Source: Sulfurimonas sp.
GTDB taxonomy: Bacteria; Campylobacterota; Campylobacteria; Campylobacterales; Sulfurimonadaceae
Assembly: GCF_029027405.1 (NCBI RefSeq)
Contig: NZ_CP093396.1
Location: 2,367,497 to 2,431,496, forward strand
DNA length: 64,000 nt
Reading direction: 5' to 3'
Below, piece by piece: positions 8,173 through 17,157 of the stretch. Each line of letters starts with the position of its first letter. The stretch's first letter is position 1. The notes beneath the pieces were generated by a model. The model saw only the letters and a program-made list of their open reading frames with translations, did not search any database and had not been told where the DNA came from. The position numbers and the translations under genes are program-made.

Positions 8173-8730
8173 ATGAAATTTCTTTTTAATCCATCCTCTC
8201 ACTTTAACCTAGCAAACCTTTTTACTTTTGTAAATATTACAGCAGGACTTAGTGCTATGTATTTTATCACTCTAAATAACTTTTTTCTAGCTATCATCTT
8301 AGCTTGGATTGGTGGTGCTTTTGATATTTTTGATGGGAAAATTGCTAGAGAATATGAGCTTTCAAATGAATTTGGTGTTCAACTTGATAGTTTTGCAGAC
8401 TTTTTGAGTTTTGTTCTTGTGCCTGTATTTCTAATCTTTCAAGCTGTTTATGCACCAAGTCTAACAGGCTTTATGCTTTTTGTCGTAGCAGTTATTAGCA
8501 TCTACTATGTTATTTCAGGTTTAAGAAGACTGATTCATTTTAATATTAACACAGATGCTGGAGAAGTAGATAAACATTTTGTAGGTGTACCTACCCCACT
8601 TGGCGCCATCTTACTCTGGCTTGTATATCTTGGAAGTGCTTATAATCTTTTTTCTGTTTCTATGGTTATAGTCTTAATGCTCTTCATAGGATGGAGTCTT
8701 AACTCAAAGTTAAAAGTACCACATCCTTAA
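8173..8730 (+). CDS. pssA: CDP-diacylglycerol--serine O-phosphatidyltransferase
   Basis: This membrane enzyme makes phosphatidylserine from CDP-diacylglycerol and serine, the first step to phosphatidylethanolamine. The CDP-alcohol phosphotransferase motif D-G-x2-A-R-x8-G-x3-D-x3-D is complete (DGKIAREYELSNEFG... LDSFAD, about residues 54-76). Several hydrophobic helices follow. I chose the ATG at 8173 (185 residues) because AAGG lies 6 bases upstream and the -10 box at 8138-8143 excludes the earlier start at 8143. It is divergent from feoAB. Confidence 0.9.
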   Translation: MKFLFNPSSHFNLANLFTFVNITAGLSAMYFITLNNFFLAIILAWIGGAFDIFDGKIAREYELSNEFGVQLDSFADFLSFVLVPVFLIFQAVYAPSLTGFMLFVVAVISIYYVISGLRRLIHFNINTDAGEVDKHFVGVPTPLGAILLWLVYLGSAYNLFSVSMVIVLMLFIGWSLNSKLKVPHP

Positions 8731-8737
8731 AAAGTAT

Positions 8738-9121
8738 CTATTTAGAATTAACTCCATACTTTCCGCTTCCAAGTAAAAATATTACTACTGATATAACTAA
8801 GTAAAAAAATGGCAACTCTATGACTGGAGAACCATTTTTACTTAACTCAAGAAGTGTACTTCCATGAGCTAAAAATATTGCCATAAGCATATTAAAAGCA
8901 AGACCTAAAGAAGCCACTCTTGCATATAAGCCTAAAATTATCAGGATTGGAAAAACAACTTCTCCAACATAAACACCATAAGCTAAAAACTCTGGTAGTC
9001 CTGCATTTGTTGTTAAGTACTTTACTCCACTAATGCCATTTATAATTTTCTCTACTCCATGAAAGAGCATCATTATTCCAAGAGATAACCTAAGTATTAA
9101 TTTTGCAATATCAGTATTCAT
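8738..9121 (-). CDS. DoxX family membrane protein
   Basis: A 127-residue protein with four likely membrane helices. The N-terminus LILRLSLGIMMLFHGVEKI and YGVYVGEVVFPILIILGLYAR are typical of the DoxX family. Members are small inner-membrane proteins, some linked to quinol oxidation or thiosulfate metabolism, but most have no known role. It converges with pssA and probably shares a transcript with the small gene upstream, 9 nt away. Confidence 0.8.
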   Translation of the reverse strand: MNTDIAKLILRLSLGIMMLFHGVEKIINGISGVKYLTTNAGLPEFLAYGVYVGEVVFPILIILGLYARVASLGLAFNMLMAIFLAHGSTLLELSKNGSPVIELPFFYLVISVVIFLLGSGKYGVNSK

Positions 9122-9130
9122 ATCTGCTCC

Positions 9131-9319
9131 TTATTTCGCTAATCTAAATTTATAACTACCAATACCAATAACCTTGCCTTTTTTTACAACCTCTTTTATG
9201 TAAGTAAGTGTACCTTTGGCATCTGCGTCACCTATCTCTTCTTCTATTATTTTAAGAAGTTCAACTTCATTGGCATCTGTGAATGTTTTTTCAGTTCTAT
9301 ATTGTGTTTGTATTTTCAT
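9131..9319 (-). CDS. Small conserved-looking protein of unknown function
   Basis: A 62-residue soluble protein rich in Glu and Lys with no cysteines or membrane segment. It is 9 nt upstream of the DoxX gene and reads in the same direction, so the two are likely co-transcribed. Good start context and compact placement argue that it is real. I do not recognise a family. Confidence 0.6.
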   Translation of the reverse strand: MKIQTQYRTEKTFTDANEVELLKIIEEEIGDADAKGTLTYIKEVVKKGKVIGIGSYKFRLAK

Positions 9320-9324
9320 AATAG

Positions 9325-9330
9325 TATAAT
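9325..9330 (+). promoter_or_regulatory. -10 box of response regulator gene
   Basis: TATAAT lies 21 bases before the ATG at 9352; GAGG at 9340-9343 is a suitable ribosome site. No ordered -35 was identified. Confidence 0.45.
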
Positions 9331-9351
9331 ACCCTAAATGAGGTATAAACT

Positions 9352-10032
9352 ATGAAAGACATGTTAAAAAATTTTACGATTTTGTATGTGGAAGATGAAG
9401 AAATGGTAAGAAAAAGTGCCGTAGAATATCTTAGTAGAGTGTGTAAAAATGTTCTTGAAGCCAAAGATGGCAAAGAGGCTATAAATATATGGAAAGAGCA
9501 TAAGCCAGATATAATAATTACAGATATTAGCATGCCTAAACTAAACGGTATTGATATGGCAAGTTACATCAGAGCGCATGATAAAGATGTTCAAATCATC
9601 ATCGCTACTGCTCACTCTGATACTGACTACTTAATCCAAGCAGTTGAACTTCAACTTGTTAAGTACATCATAAAACCAATCACAAAAGACAAACTTATCG
9701 GTGCTTTAGAGAAGTCAATCGAACTTATAGAAGATAAAAGTAAATTTAACCTTTTACTTTCAAAAAACTGTGAATATAATGCTTTTGAAAAAGTCATATA
9801 TACTGATAACAAAGAGATAAAACTTACAAAAAATGAAACTCTATTTCTTGACTTGCTAGCTCATCACCACACAAGAGTTGTAAAGTATGAAGAGATTGAA
9901 AATGCTATTTGGGCTTATGAAGGAATGAGTCAAGATGCTATCCGCTCACTTGTTCGTGGCATAAGAAAAAAAGTTCCAGATGGAGCTATAGAAAATATTT
10001 CAGGCTCTGGATATAAACTTTACACTTTATAA
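9352..10032 (+). CDS. Response regulator, OmpR-like with winged-helix output
   Basis: A 226-residue regulator. The receiver domain (about 8-125) contains the acidic pair YVEDEE, the phospho-acceptor in IIITDISMP near residue 59 and Lys in YIIKPITKDK. The C-terminal ~90 residues form a winged helix with IRSLVRGIRKKVPDGAIENI and a final GSGYKLYTL, typical of OmpR/PhoB DNA-binding domains. It converges with a histidine kinase gene, overlapping it by 6 bases at the 3' ends; the pair may act together although they are on opposite strands. Confidence 0.85.
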   Translation: MKDMLKNFTILYVEDEEMVRKSAVEYLSRVCKNVLEAKDGKEAINIWKEHKPDIIITDISMPKLNGIDMASYIRAHDKDVQIIIATAHSDTDYLIQAVELQLVKYIIKPITKDKLIGALEKSIELIEDKSKFNLLLSKNCEYNAFEKVIYTDNKEIKLTKNETLFLDLLAHHHTRVVKYEEIENAIWAYEGMSQDAIRSLVRGIRKKVPDGAIENISGSGYKLYTL

Positions 10033-11874
10033 CACTATCTTAAAACACGCTCCACTGTCTGAGTTGTAAACACTTAGTTTTCCTTCTAAGTGTTCTTCGA
10101 TTATCATTTTTGACATATAAAGTCCCAAACCTGTTCCGCTTTGCTCATCTTTAGTAGAAAAATATGGCTCAAAAATTTTATCTATTATATCTTCATCAAC
10201 TCCACCACCATTATCACACACATCTACAACAAGTTTTTTGCCTTCACTTTTTGTCGTTATGCTTATTTTTGGATTTTGGATTTTTTTATCTATGAGTATA
10301 TCTTTTGCATTTTTGATTAGGTTTAACATCACTTGGATAAATTCGTTTTTATATATATGAGTGAGTTCTCTTCCATAAGATTCAACTTCTATCTCAACTC
10401 CACCTAATTCCAAAGATTTTTGCATAAGTTTTACACTTGTATTTACTACATTACTAACTAAAACAAACTCTTTTTCTTTATCTGGACGAAAATAGTTTCT
10501 AAAATCATCAATAGTCATAGACATAAACTCTAAAAGTTCATTACCCTCTTTTAGTTTTTCATCAAGATACTCTTTTGTTAGTTCTTTGTATTCATAAGCA
10601 GACTCAACATTCATAAATAGATAGGACATTTGATTTAGCGGTTGTCTCCATTGATGAGCAATCATACTAAGCATATCCCCCATTTCAGCCATTTTTGACT
10701 GCTGTATTAGCATCTTGTCTTTTTGCCTATGTGCATTTAACTCATCTGATACTCTTTGCTCTAGTGACTCATTTAGTTTTACTAACTCACCTTCTCTTTT
10801 GTGCACTTCTTCTTGATACTGAGAAAATATTTGGTTAATTTTTCTTGATAAAAGAAGAGATAAAATAACAACAAAAATAACAATAGTTGAAGATGCTTTT
10901 AAAATAAGCTCTAACTCGTTATCAAGTATTATCTCTAACTCTCGCTGTTTTTTAAACTCTTGTTTACTCATTCTTGATATTTCAAAACCATAAACTAAGT
11001 GCCAATCAAGAGGTTTATAGTATTTAGAGTAGTAGTAATACCCATCTAGTTTATATTTGTACCAAGTTGATTTTTGAGAAAGATTTTTACTAATTATATT
11101 TAAGGACTCATCTCCTAAAAAGATTCTCATTTTTTTAGACAAGTAGATTGCCTTTTTGTTATCATAAAGCCCCATAAAATCCGAGCTATCTAGTGGAATA
11201 CTTTGAACCATACCCAAAAGAGTTGATTTTAAGACTTCCATTTCTTGCATAATATTGATAGCTGAACCAATATACCAACCATACATTTCTAAATCTTTAA
11301 CAAAAATAACCTGTTTACCAACTCCTTGGTAAAACTTGCCTTCTAAAAAACCTTCAGATTTTTTTTTGATCATCTGAATCTCTTCAAGAACTAGTGATCT
11401 TTGATACATTTTATGTAAGTTTTCATTTCTAAAGAGAATATTGTTACCCTTAAAATTCGATATATAAAGAGCTTCTTTGTTTGAACTATAACCCATCTGA
11501 TTGAAAGAGTCTAAGATTCTCTCTTTTATCTCTATATCGCTCTTTTTACCTTTATACTTTTCATAAATAAATCTAGCATTTTCATAAGCTATATCAATTC
11601 TTTTTTGTAACTTAATTTTTATATCTTTATCTACTCTATTATCTTTATAATCAAACAACAAATTAAGTTGTTTCACCCAAATCTCACTCTTATTTTTTTT
11701 AGAATCTACATAATCTTTTATAGAACGCTCTTTTATTTTTTGAAAATATAGGTTTACCTTTTCTATATAAAAAGTAGTTATAAAAAAACTAGCAGTTAAC
11801 ACAAGGGCAAGAGGAACAACAACAATAAGGTATGGAATAATTTTTTTCTCATTCACTCTCATTTTAATCTTCAC
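10027..11874 (-). CDS. Membrane sensor histidine kinase with Cache-like periplasmic domain
   Basis: A 615-residue kinase. One membrane helix near residues 12-33 and another near 325-345 bracket a ~290-residue periplasmic region that looks like a Cache sensor (ARFIYEKYKG...ILDSFNQMGY, and YGWYIGSAINI). A coiled-coil linker follows. The H-box MIAHQWRQPLNQMSYLF puts the phosphorylated His near residue 407. ATP-binding motifs are NLIKNAKD, DNGGGVDEDI and GTGLGLYMSK. The HQWRQP H-box is the form common in Campylobacterota. The start overlaps the end of rmuC by 11 bases. Confidence 0.9.
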   Translation of the reverse strand: MKIKMRVNEKKIIPYLIVVVPLALVLTASFFITTFYIEKVNLYFQKIKERSIKDYVDSKKNKSEIWVKQLNLLFDYKDNRVDKDIKIKLQKRIDIAYENARFIYEKYKGKKSDIEIKERILDSFNQMGYSSNKEALYISNFKGNNILFRNENLHKMYQRSLVLEEIQMIKKKSEGFLEGKFYQGVGKQVIFVKDLEMYGWYIGSAINIMQEMEVLKSTLLGMVQSIPLDSSDFMGLYDNKKAIYLSKKMRIFLGDESLNIISKNLSQKSTWYKYKLDGYYYYSKYYKPLDWHLVYGFEISRMSKQEFKKQRELEIILDNELELILKASSTIVIFVVILSLLLSRKINQIFSQYQEEVHKREGELVKLNESLEQRVSDELNAHRQKDKMLIQQSKMAEMGDMLSMIAHQWRQPLNQMSYLFMNVESAYEYKELTKEYLDEKLKEGNELLEFMSMTIDDFRNYFRPDKEKEFVLVSNVVNTSVKLMQKSLELGGVEIEVESYGRELTHIYKNEFIQVMLNLIKNAKDILIDKKIQNPKISITTKSEGKKLVVDVCDNGGGVDEDIIDKIFEPYFSTKDEQSGTGLGLYMSKMIIEEHLEGKLSVYNSDSGACFKIVL

Positions 11875-13063
11875 TTGAAATACTCAATATTTTTTTTGGT
11901 TTTAATCCTAGCTCTATCATGTTTTGCGCCCGTTTTATGATGTTGCCTTTACCTGTTTTTAGTCTGTTCATGGAAGTGTCGTAAGAATCTTGTGCTTTTT
12001 GTAGATGCGAGCCAACTTTAGTCATTTCATCTACAAAAAGAACAAGCTTACCATACATCGCCTCGGCTTCCTCAGCGATTTTTTTGGCATGGTCTTGTTG
12101 TTTTTGTGTTCTCCAAATATGCTCTATTGTTTTTAGTGTAACTAAAAGAGTAGATGGAGAAACAACTAAAATATTGCTATCATAAGCCTTTTTAAAAAAC
12201 TCTCCATCTTGTTCAAGAGCCAACAAAAAAGCGCCCTCTATTGGCATAAATAAAAGAACATAATCAAGTGTATTTACACCTTCAAGTTTGTCGTATTGTT
12301 TCGAGCTTAGAGCTTTTATGTGCGTTTTTATTGAAAATATATGCTCTTTTAAAGCTATTGCTCGTTCCTCATCATCATCTTCACTCATAAACCTCTCATA
12401 AGCAACTAAAGAAACTTTTGAGTCTATGATAATATCTCTGTCTTGTGGCATATGAATAACTACATCAGGTCTATAAGTTTTACCTTCACTTGATTTTAAA
12501 GTTGCCTGTGTTTCATACTCCATACCCTCTCTTAAACCTGACTCTTCTAAGATGCGTTCTAAAATTATTTCTCCCCAATTTCCTTGAGTTTTATTTTCAC
12601 CTTTTAAAGCATTAGTTAGATTTATAGCATCTTGGGAGAGTTGAATATTCATCTGTTTTAGTCTTAGTAATTCATCTTTAAGTAGATGCCCATCTTTTAA
12701 CTGAGTAGTAAACTGTTCACGAGATTGTATAGAGAAGTTAGATATTTGTTCTCTAAAAGGTTTTAATAATATTTCAAATTGTTCTTTATGAGTATGGTCA
12801 AATTTTTTTGTTTTATCATCAAAAATTTTACTTGCCAAGTTATTAAACTCTAAACCAAGTTCCGCTTTTGCATCTTTAAGAACCTCTAGTTTCTCTTGGG
12901 AAAATCTCACCTCATCATCATATCTAGCATTTAAAACTGCCAACTCTAACTTAAAGGCATTCTTTTCTTGAATTACTTTTAAATATAGATAAAACAAAAC
13001 TAAAATAACGACACCACTAAAACTAAATAGCACCAAATATATATCTAAATTTTGTAAATCCAT
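11864..13063 (-). CDS. rmuC: RmuC family DNA recombination protein
   Basis: A 399-residue protein with an N-terminal membrane helix (about 10-28), a long coiled coil (about 30-150) and the RmuC nuclease-like domain with GNWGEIILERILEESGLREG, RPDVVIHMPQDRDIIIDSKV and YVLLFMPIEGAFL. RmuC limits inversions at short inverted repeats in E. coli; its PD-(D/E)xK-like core is suggested by the DVVIH...IDSKVS pattern. It is followed directly by the sensor kinase with an 11-base overlap, so they may share a transcript. Confidence 0.9.
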   Translation of the reverse strand: MDLQNLDIYLVLFSFSGVVILVLFYLYLKVIQEKNAFKLELAVLNARYDDEVRFSQEKLEVLKDAKAELGLEFNNLASKIFDDKTKKFDHTHKEQFEILLKPFREQISNFSIQSREQFTTQLKDGHLLKDELLRLKQMNIQLSQDAINLTNALKGENKTQGNWGEIILERILEESGLREGMEYETQATLKSSEGKTYRPDVVIHMPQDRDIIIDSKVSLVAYERFMSEDDDEERAIALKEHIFSIKTHIKALSSKQYDKLEGVNTLDYVLLFMPIEGAFLLALEQDGEFFKKAYDSNILVVSPSTLLVTLKTIEHIWRTQKQQDHAKKIAEEAEAMYGKLVLFVDEMTKVGSHLQKAQDSYDTSMNRLKTGKGNIIKRAQNMIELGLKPKKILSISSED

Positions 13064-13109
13064 CTAAATTAAAACCTCTTGTATTTATAAATTTTGTTAT
13101 TATTATACT

Positions 13110-13217
13110 ATGATTGAACGGAATGAAGGTTTAAATCTTAGTATTGGTACTTTAATTCAGGACATAGACAAAGTATCTGCAAGAAACGCTAGCATTATTT
13201 ACACAAGTTATACTTAA
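13110..13217 (+). other. 35-codon open frame, possible gene remnant
   Basis: In the otherwise gene-free stretch 13064-13292 an ATG opens a 35-codon frame whose product contains SIGTLIQDIDKVSARNASII. This looks like a fragment of an amphipathic helix such as those of chemotaxis receptors. No ribosome site is visible. Most likely a remnant or chance frame; the rest of the gap holds only the promoter of the helicase gene. Confidence 0.25.
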
Positions 13218-13264
13218 ATTATTTTAATTTTAATAAATTCAAGATTTATTTTGTTTTACTTGGG

Positions 13265-13340
13265 TATAATTCGCATAATATTTTAGGAGAAGGTGCTTTG
13301 CAGTTGGCAAACTTGTATCATCTCCTTAATTACAAGGATT
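13265..13340 (+). promoter_or_regulatory. Promoter and leader of the DEAD-box helicase gene
   Basis: TATAAT at 13265-13270 is followed by a leader of about 70 nt before the ATG at 13344. In the leader, AGGAGA (13285-13290) can pair with TCTCCT (13320-13325). A structured leader is known for some cold-shock RNA helicase genes, but here this is only a possibility. Confidence 0.35.
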
Positions 13341-13343
13341 ATG

Positions 13344-14924
13344 ATGCAAGAAGAAAATGCACAAACACAAGAAGAAACAAAACAAGAAGAGCCTCAAATT
13401 ACTTTTGATGATTTAGGTTTAAACAAAGACATGCTAAGAAGCGTAAAACAAGCAGGTTTTACTGTACCGAGTCCTATTCAAGCAGCTGCAATTCCATTTG
13501 TACTTCAAGGTAGAGATATCGTAGGTCAAGCACATACAGGTACAGGTAAAACTGCTGCTTTTGGTCTTCCAGCACTAAACAATATTGATGTAAAAAGTGG
13601 TGTTGAGATTTTAGTTATTACTCCAACACGCGAACTTGCTACTCAAGTAAGTGATGAGTTATTCAAGTACGGAAGAGGCATAAATGCTAGAACTGTTACA
13701 GTTTACGGTGGTAGTTCATACAAAAGACAGATAGACCTTATTGAGCGTGGGGCAAGTGTTGTTGTAGCCACTCCAGGTCGTCTTTTAGACATCTTAAAAA
13801 AAGATATGCTTAAAGATTTTTCTCCTAGCATAGTTGTTTTAGATGAAGCTGATGAGATGCTAGATATGGGATTTTTAGATGATATAAATGAAATCTTTTC
13901 GTATATTCCTACAAATCGTCAAACTCTACTTTTCTCAGCAACTATGCCTAAACCTATTAAACTTTTAGCAGAACGAATTTTAAATAACCCTGAGTTTATT
14001 TCTATAACAAAAGGTGAAACTACAAATGCTGATATTGACCAAGAGTATTATGTAATCGAAGAGAGTGAAAGAGATGATGCAGTTATTCGTCTTATGGATT
14101 CTGAGGGAACTAAAAAAGCGATTGTATTTTGTAGAACAAAAAGTGAAGTTGATAGACTAAGTAATGTTTTATCAAATGCTGGGTATTTAGCAAATGGTCT
14201 TCATGGAGATATGGAACAACGTCAACGTGAAGCAGTAATAAAAGGTTTTAAAAGCGATTCTATAAAAGTTCTTGTTGCAACTGATGTAGCTGCTCGTGGT
14301 ATTCATGTAAACAATATTTCCCATGTTTTTAATTATCACATCCCTTTTGACCCTGAGTCTTATGTTCACCGCATCGGTAGAACAGGTCGCGCGGGAACTA
14401 AAGGTAAAGCTATAACACTTTTAACTCCACTAGAGTTTAAAGAACTTCAACGAATCAAATCAAAAGTTGGAGCAACTATGACTCACGCTTTTGTTCCAAG
14501 TAAAAATGACTTAAGAAGTTCAACTATCGATAAACTTGTTAGTAATGTTGAAAATCAACATATCTATGATGAAGCACATAAAGTTTTAGACAAACTTAGA
14601 GAAGATATTGATGAAGAACAAATGGCTTACAAACTTATCTCTATGCTACTTGACCAACAAGATATAAAAGGTCCAAATCAAATCGGAATACCTGCTGATA
14701 GATTAGACGCTATTTTAGAGCGTGCTGGAAGAAGAAGAGATACTGGTGGCGGTCGTGGTCGCAGTCGTGGTAGAAGTGGCGGCGGCGGTGGTTACCGTGG
14801 CAATAAGCCTCGCTCAGGTGGAGGTGGAAATAGAAACCGTGAGGGTGGAGGAAGTCGTGAAGGTGGTGGTTACAGAGGTAATCGCGATAGAAATCGCTCA
14901 AATTCTTCTAGACATAGAGATTAA
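13344..14924 (+). CDS. DEAD-box ATP-dependent RNA helicase
   Basis: A helicase of about 526 residues with all core motifs in order: Q-motif region FTVPSPIQAAAIP, motif I AHTGTGKT, Ia PTRELA, II DEAD, III SAT, and the C-terminal RecA domain with VLVATDVAARGIH and HRIGRTGRAG. The last ~60 residues are rich in Gly and Arg (RGRSRGRSGGGGG...), an RGG-type tail that binds RNA. It probably unwinds structured mRNA or helps ribosome assembly. The frame is open from 13293, but AAGGA just before 13344 favours the later start. Confidence 0.92.
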   Translation: MQEENAQTQEETKQEEPQITFDDLGLNKDMLRSVKQAGFTVPSPIQAAAIPFVLQGRDIVGQAHTGTGKTAAFGLPALNNIDVKSGVEILVITPTRELATQVSDELFKYGRGINARTVTVYGGSSYKRQIDLIERGASVVVATPGRLLDILKKDMLKDFSPSIVVLDEADEMLDMGFLDDINEIFSYIPTNRQTLLFSATMPKPIKLLAERILNNPEFISITKGETTNADIDQEYYVIEESERDDAVIRLMDSEGTKKAIVFCRTKSEVDRLSNVLSNAGYLANGLHGDMEQRQREAVIKGFKSDSIKVLVATDVAARGIHVNNISHVFNYHIPFDPESYVHRIGRTGRAGTKGKAITLLTPLEFKELQRIKSKVGATMTHAFVPSKNDLRSSTIDKLVSNVENQHIYDEAHKVLDKLREDIDEEQMAYKLISMLLDQQDIKGPNQIGIPADRLDAILERAGRRRDTGGGRGRSRGRSGGGGGYRGNKPRSGGGGNRNREGGGSREGGGYRGNRDRNRSNSSRHRD

Positions 14925-14949
14925 TTCAAAAAAGTTATGCATCTTTTGA

Positions 14950-14955
14950 TATAAT
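14950..14955 (+). promoter_or_regulatory. -10 box 6 nt before a kinase start codon
   Basis: TGATATAAT, then six bases (CAAAAA), then ATG at 14962. Transcription would begin about at the ATG, leaving no ribosome site; see the finding on leaderless transcripts. Confidence 0.5.
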
Positions 14956-14961
14956 CAAAAA

Positions 14962-17157
14962 ATGTATTTCTTTAAAAAAAGTTTTTTTCTACTAAGCATA
15001 TTTTTTCTTTTTGAGTTGTCAGCATCTGTAACTCAAAAAGACATTTTACTTATACACTCTTACCATAGAGGTTATAAGTGGAGTGATGACATCTCTAAAG
15101 TCATCGATAAAAATTTTGATAACAGAGATGATGTATCTCTAACTACTGTCTATATGGACACAAAAAAAGTTGCAACTCCCCTTTACTTTGACAGACTATT
15201 TGAACTTTATGATGAACGCTTTAGAAACAGAGGTTTTGATCTTATAATCGCTGCTGACAACAATGCATTAGAGTTTGTCATCAGATATCATGAGCATCTA
15301 TTTAAAGACTTACCCGTTGTATTTTTAGGTATAAACAACTTTGATGAAGCCATGATTTACGAGAACAATATGCGTTCATACACTACTGGGGTAGTTGAAG
15401 CGGTTGATATTAAAAAAAATATAGACCTCATCTTAAACCTTCATCCAAAACTAAAAAAAATTCTCATTATAAATGACCACTCAAGAACAGGTTTCGCCAT
15501 TAAAAGAGATATATTTAAAGTTCTACCTATTTATAAAAATAGAGTTGAATTTGAATATGTTGATAATATGAAAATATCTAACTTAAAGAACAAGGTAACA
15601 AATCTTTCTAAGGATACAGCCATACTTTGGGTTTTACTTTTTCAAGATAAAGCAGGAAAATATTTTACTTATAAAGAGAGTTTAGAAGAAGTAAGAGAGA
15701 TTTCAAATACCCCAATTTATGGCTTATGGGATTTTTACTTAGGAGAGGGCATCGTTGGTGGAGTTTTAACAAGTGCAGCATCACAAGCAGAGTCAGCATC
15801 TATAATGGTTGAAGATTTACTAAAAGGAGTAAATCCAAGAACAGTACCCATCTTAACTAAAAGTCCAAATAAATATATGTTTGATTATAATGAACTTCAA
15901 AAATATAAAATACAAATTCCATCTTCTATAAAGAACTATGAAATTATAAACAAACCATTCTCTTTTTATGAAACTTATAAAAAATTGGTTTGGGCAACTA
16001 TTGGCACTCTTTTCATAATCACAATAATTCTAATCTTACTAACCATAAATGTAAGACGAAGAAAAAAAACTGAACTTGCACTCACAAACCAGCTAAAATT
16101 TATCGGTGTTTTGATGGACACTATTCCAAATCCACTAAACTATAAAGATTTAGATGGAGTTTATATAGGTTGTAATAAAGCCTTTGCAGATTTTTTTAAC
16201 AAAAATAAAGAAGAGATAATAGGAAAGACTGTTTTTGATTTTTTTCAAAAAGATTCTGCTCTAAAGCATCTACAAAAAGATGCGATGCTACTTGACACTC
16301 ATGGAACAGCGAACTTTGAAGAAACATTTCACTTCTCAGATGGTCGTTCAAGAGTTGTAAGCTATAACAAAACAGTTTATGAGAACATAGATGGTTCTAT
16401 TGGTGGAATTGTAAGTGTTATGGATGATATTACTAAAAGAATTCAGCAAGAGCAGTTTATGATTCAACAATCTAAACTAGCAGAAATGGGAGAGATGGTT
16501 GAAGCTATCGCACACCAATGGAACGAGCCACTGGTAGAACTCTCCGCTATACTTCAAGATATGGAATTTTCTTATGTTCAAGATGAAATGAATGAAAAAA
16601 ATATGAAAGAGTTCGTAAATGAATCAATGGTTCAAATTCAGTATATGTCACATACTTTAAAAGATTTTAGAAATTTTTTAAAACCTTCTACAAAAAAAGC
16701 TATATTTTGTGCTAAAAAAGCTTTAGATGATGTTTTGGAAATTTTAGGAAAACAAATTTTTTACTCTCATATCAAACTAACTGTTTCTTGTAGCAATAAG
16801 TCTATAAATGCTTATGGTTACGAGAGTGAATTTAAACAAGTTCTTTTAAATATCATAAACAATGCAAAGAAAAAAATACTATCCGCTAAAAAAGGTAACA
16901 ATATCAACATAAGCATTAAATCAATAAAAGATTATGCACAAATAAGAATCAGTGATAATGGTGGAGCAATTCCTGGGGATATAATCGGTCTAATTTTTGA
17001 TGCCTACTTTACTACAAATAAAGATGGAACAGGTCTAGGTCTTTATATGGCAAAGGTAATTATAGAAGATAAAATGAATGGTAAAATCCAAGTTTATAAT
17101 GATAAAGAAGTTGTTACCTTTGATATAATTGTACCAAGTAAGGAAATGAAAATATGA
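14962..17157 (+). CDS. Sensor histidine kinase with periplasmic ABC-substrate-binding-like domain and PAS
   Basis: A 731-residue kinase. After a signal anchor (about 1-22), residues ~28-330 form a periplasmic domain of the ABC substrate-binding type (DILLIHSYHRGYKWSD, DLIIAADNNALEFV, LPVVFLGINNFD). A membrane helix lies near 345-367. A PAS domain follows (about 385-495, FIGVLMDTIPNPLNYKDLDG). The H-box is AIAHQWNEPLVELS with His near residue 518; it has NEP where most relatives have RQP. ATPase motifs are NIINNAKK, DNGGAIPGDI and GTGLGLYMAK. The stop overlaps the start of the next regulator (ATGA), and a TRAP transporter follows, so it may sense the transported solute. Confidence 0.88.
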   Translation: MYFFKKSFFLLSIFFLFELSASVTQKDILLIHSYHRGYKWSDDISKVIDKNFDNRDDVSLTTVYMDTKKVATPLYFDRLFELYDERFRNRGFDLIIAADNNALEFVIRYHEHLFKDLPVVFLGINNFDEAMIYENNMRSYTTGVVEAVDIKKNIDLILNLHPKLKKILIINDHSRTGFAIKRDIFKVLPIYKNRVEFEYVDNMKISNLKNKVTNLSKDTAILWVLLFQDKAGKYFTYKESLEEVREISNTPIYGLWDFYLGEGIVGGVLTSAASQAESASIMVEDLLKGVNPRTVPILTKSPNKYMFDYNELQKYKIQIPSSIKNYEIINKPFSFYETYKKLVWATIGTLFIITIILILLTINVRRRKKTELALTNQLKFIGVLMDTIPNPLNYKDLDGVYIGCNKAFADFFNKNKEEIIGKTVFDFFQKDSALKHLQKDAMLLDTHGTANFEETFHFSDGRSRVVSYNKTVYENIDGSIGGIVSVMDDITKRIQQEQFMIQQSKLAEMGEMVEAIAHQWNEPLVELSAILQDMEFSYVQDEMNEKNMKEFVNESMVQIQYMSHTLKDFRNFLKPSTKKAIFCAKKALDDVLEILGKQIFYSHIKLTVSCSNKSINAYGYESEFKQVLLNIINNAKKKILSAKKGNNINISIKSIKDYAQIRISDNGGAIPGDIIGLIFDAYFTTNKDGTGLGLYMAKVIIEDKMNGKIQVYNDKEVVTFDIIVPSKEMKI

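Noticed and set aside
14710..14949. Frames on both strands over the Gly/Arg-rich end of the helicase gene, rich in His/Tyr or Val/Glu
   Set aside because: They are shadows of the RGG tail; codon use and lack of start signals argue against real genes.
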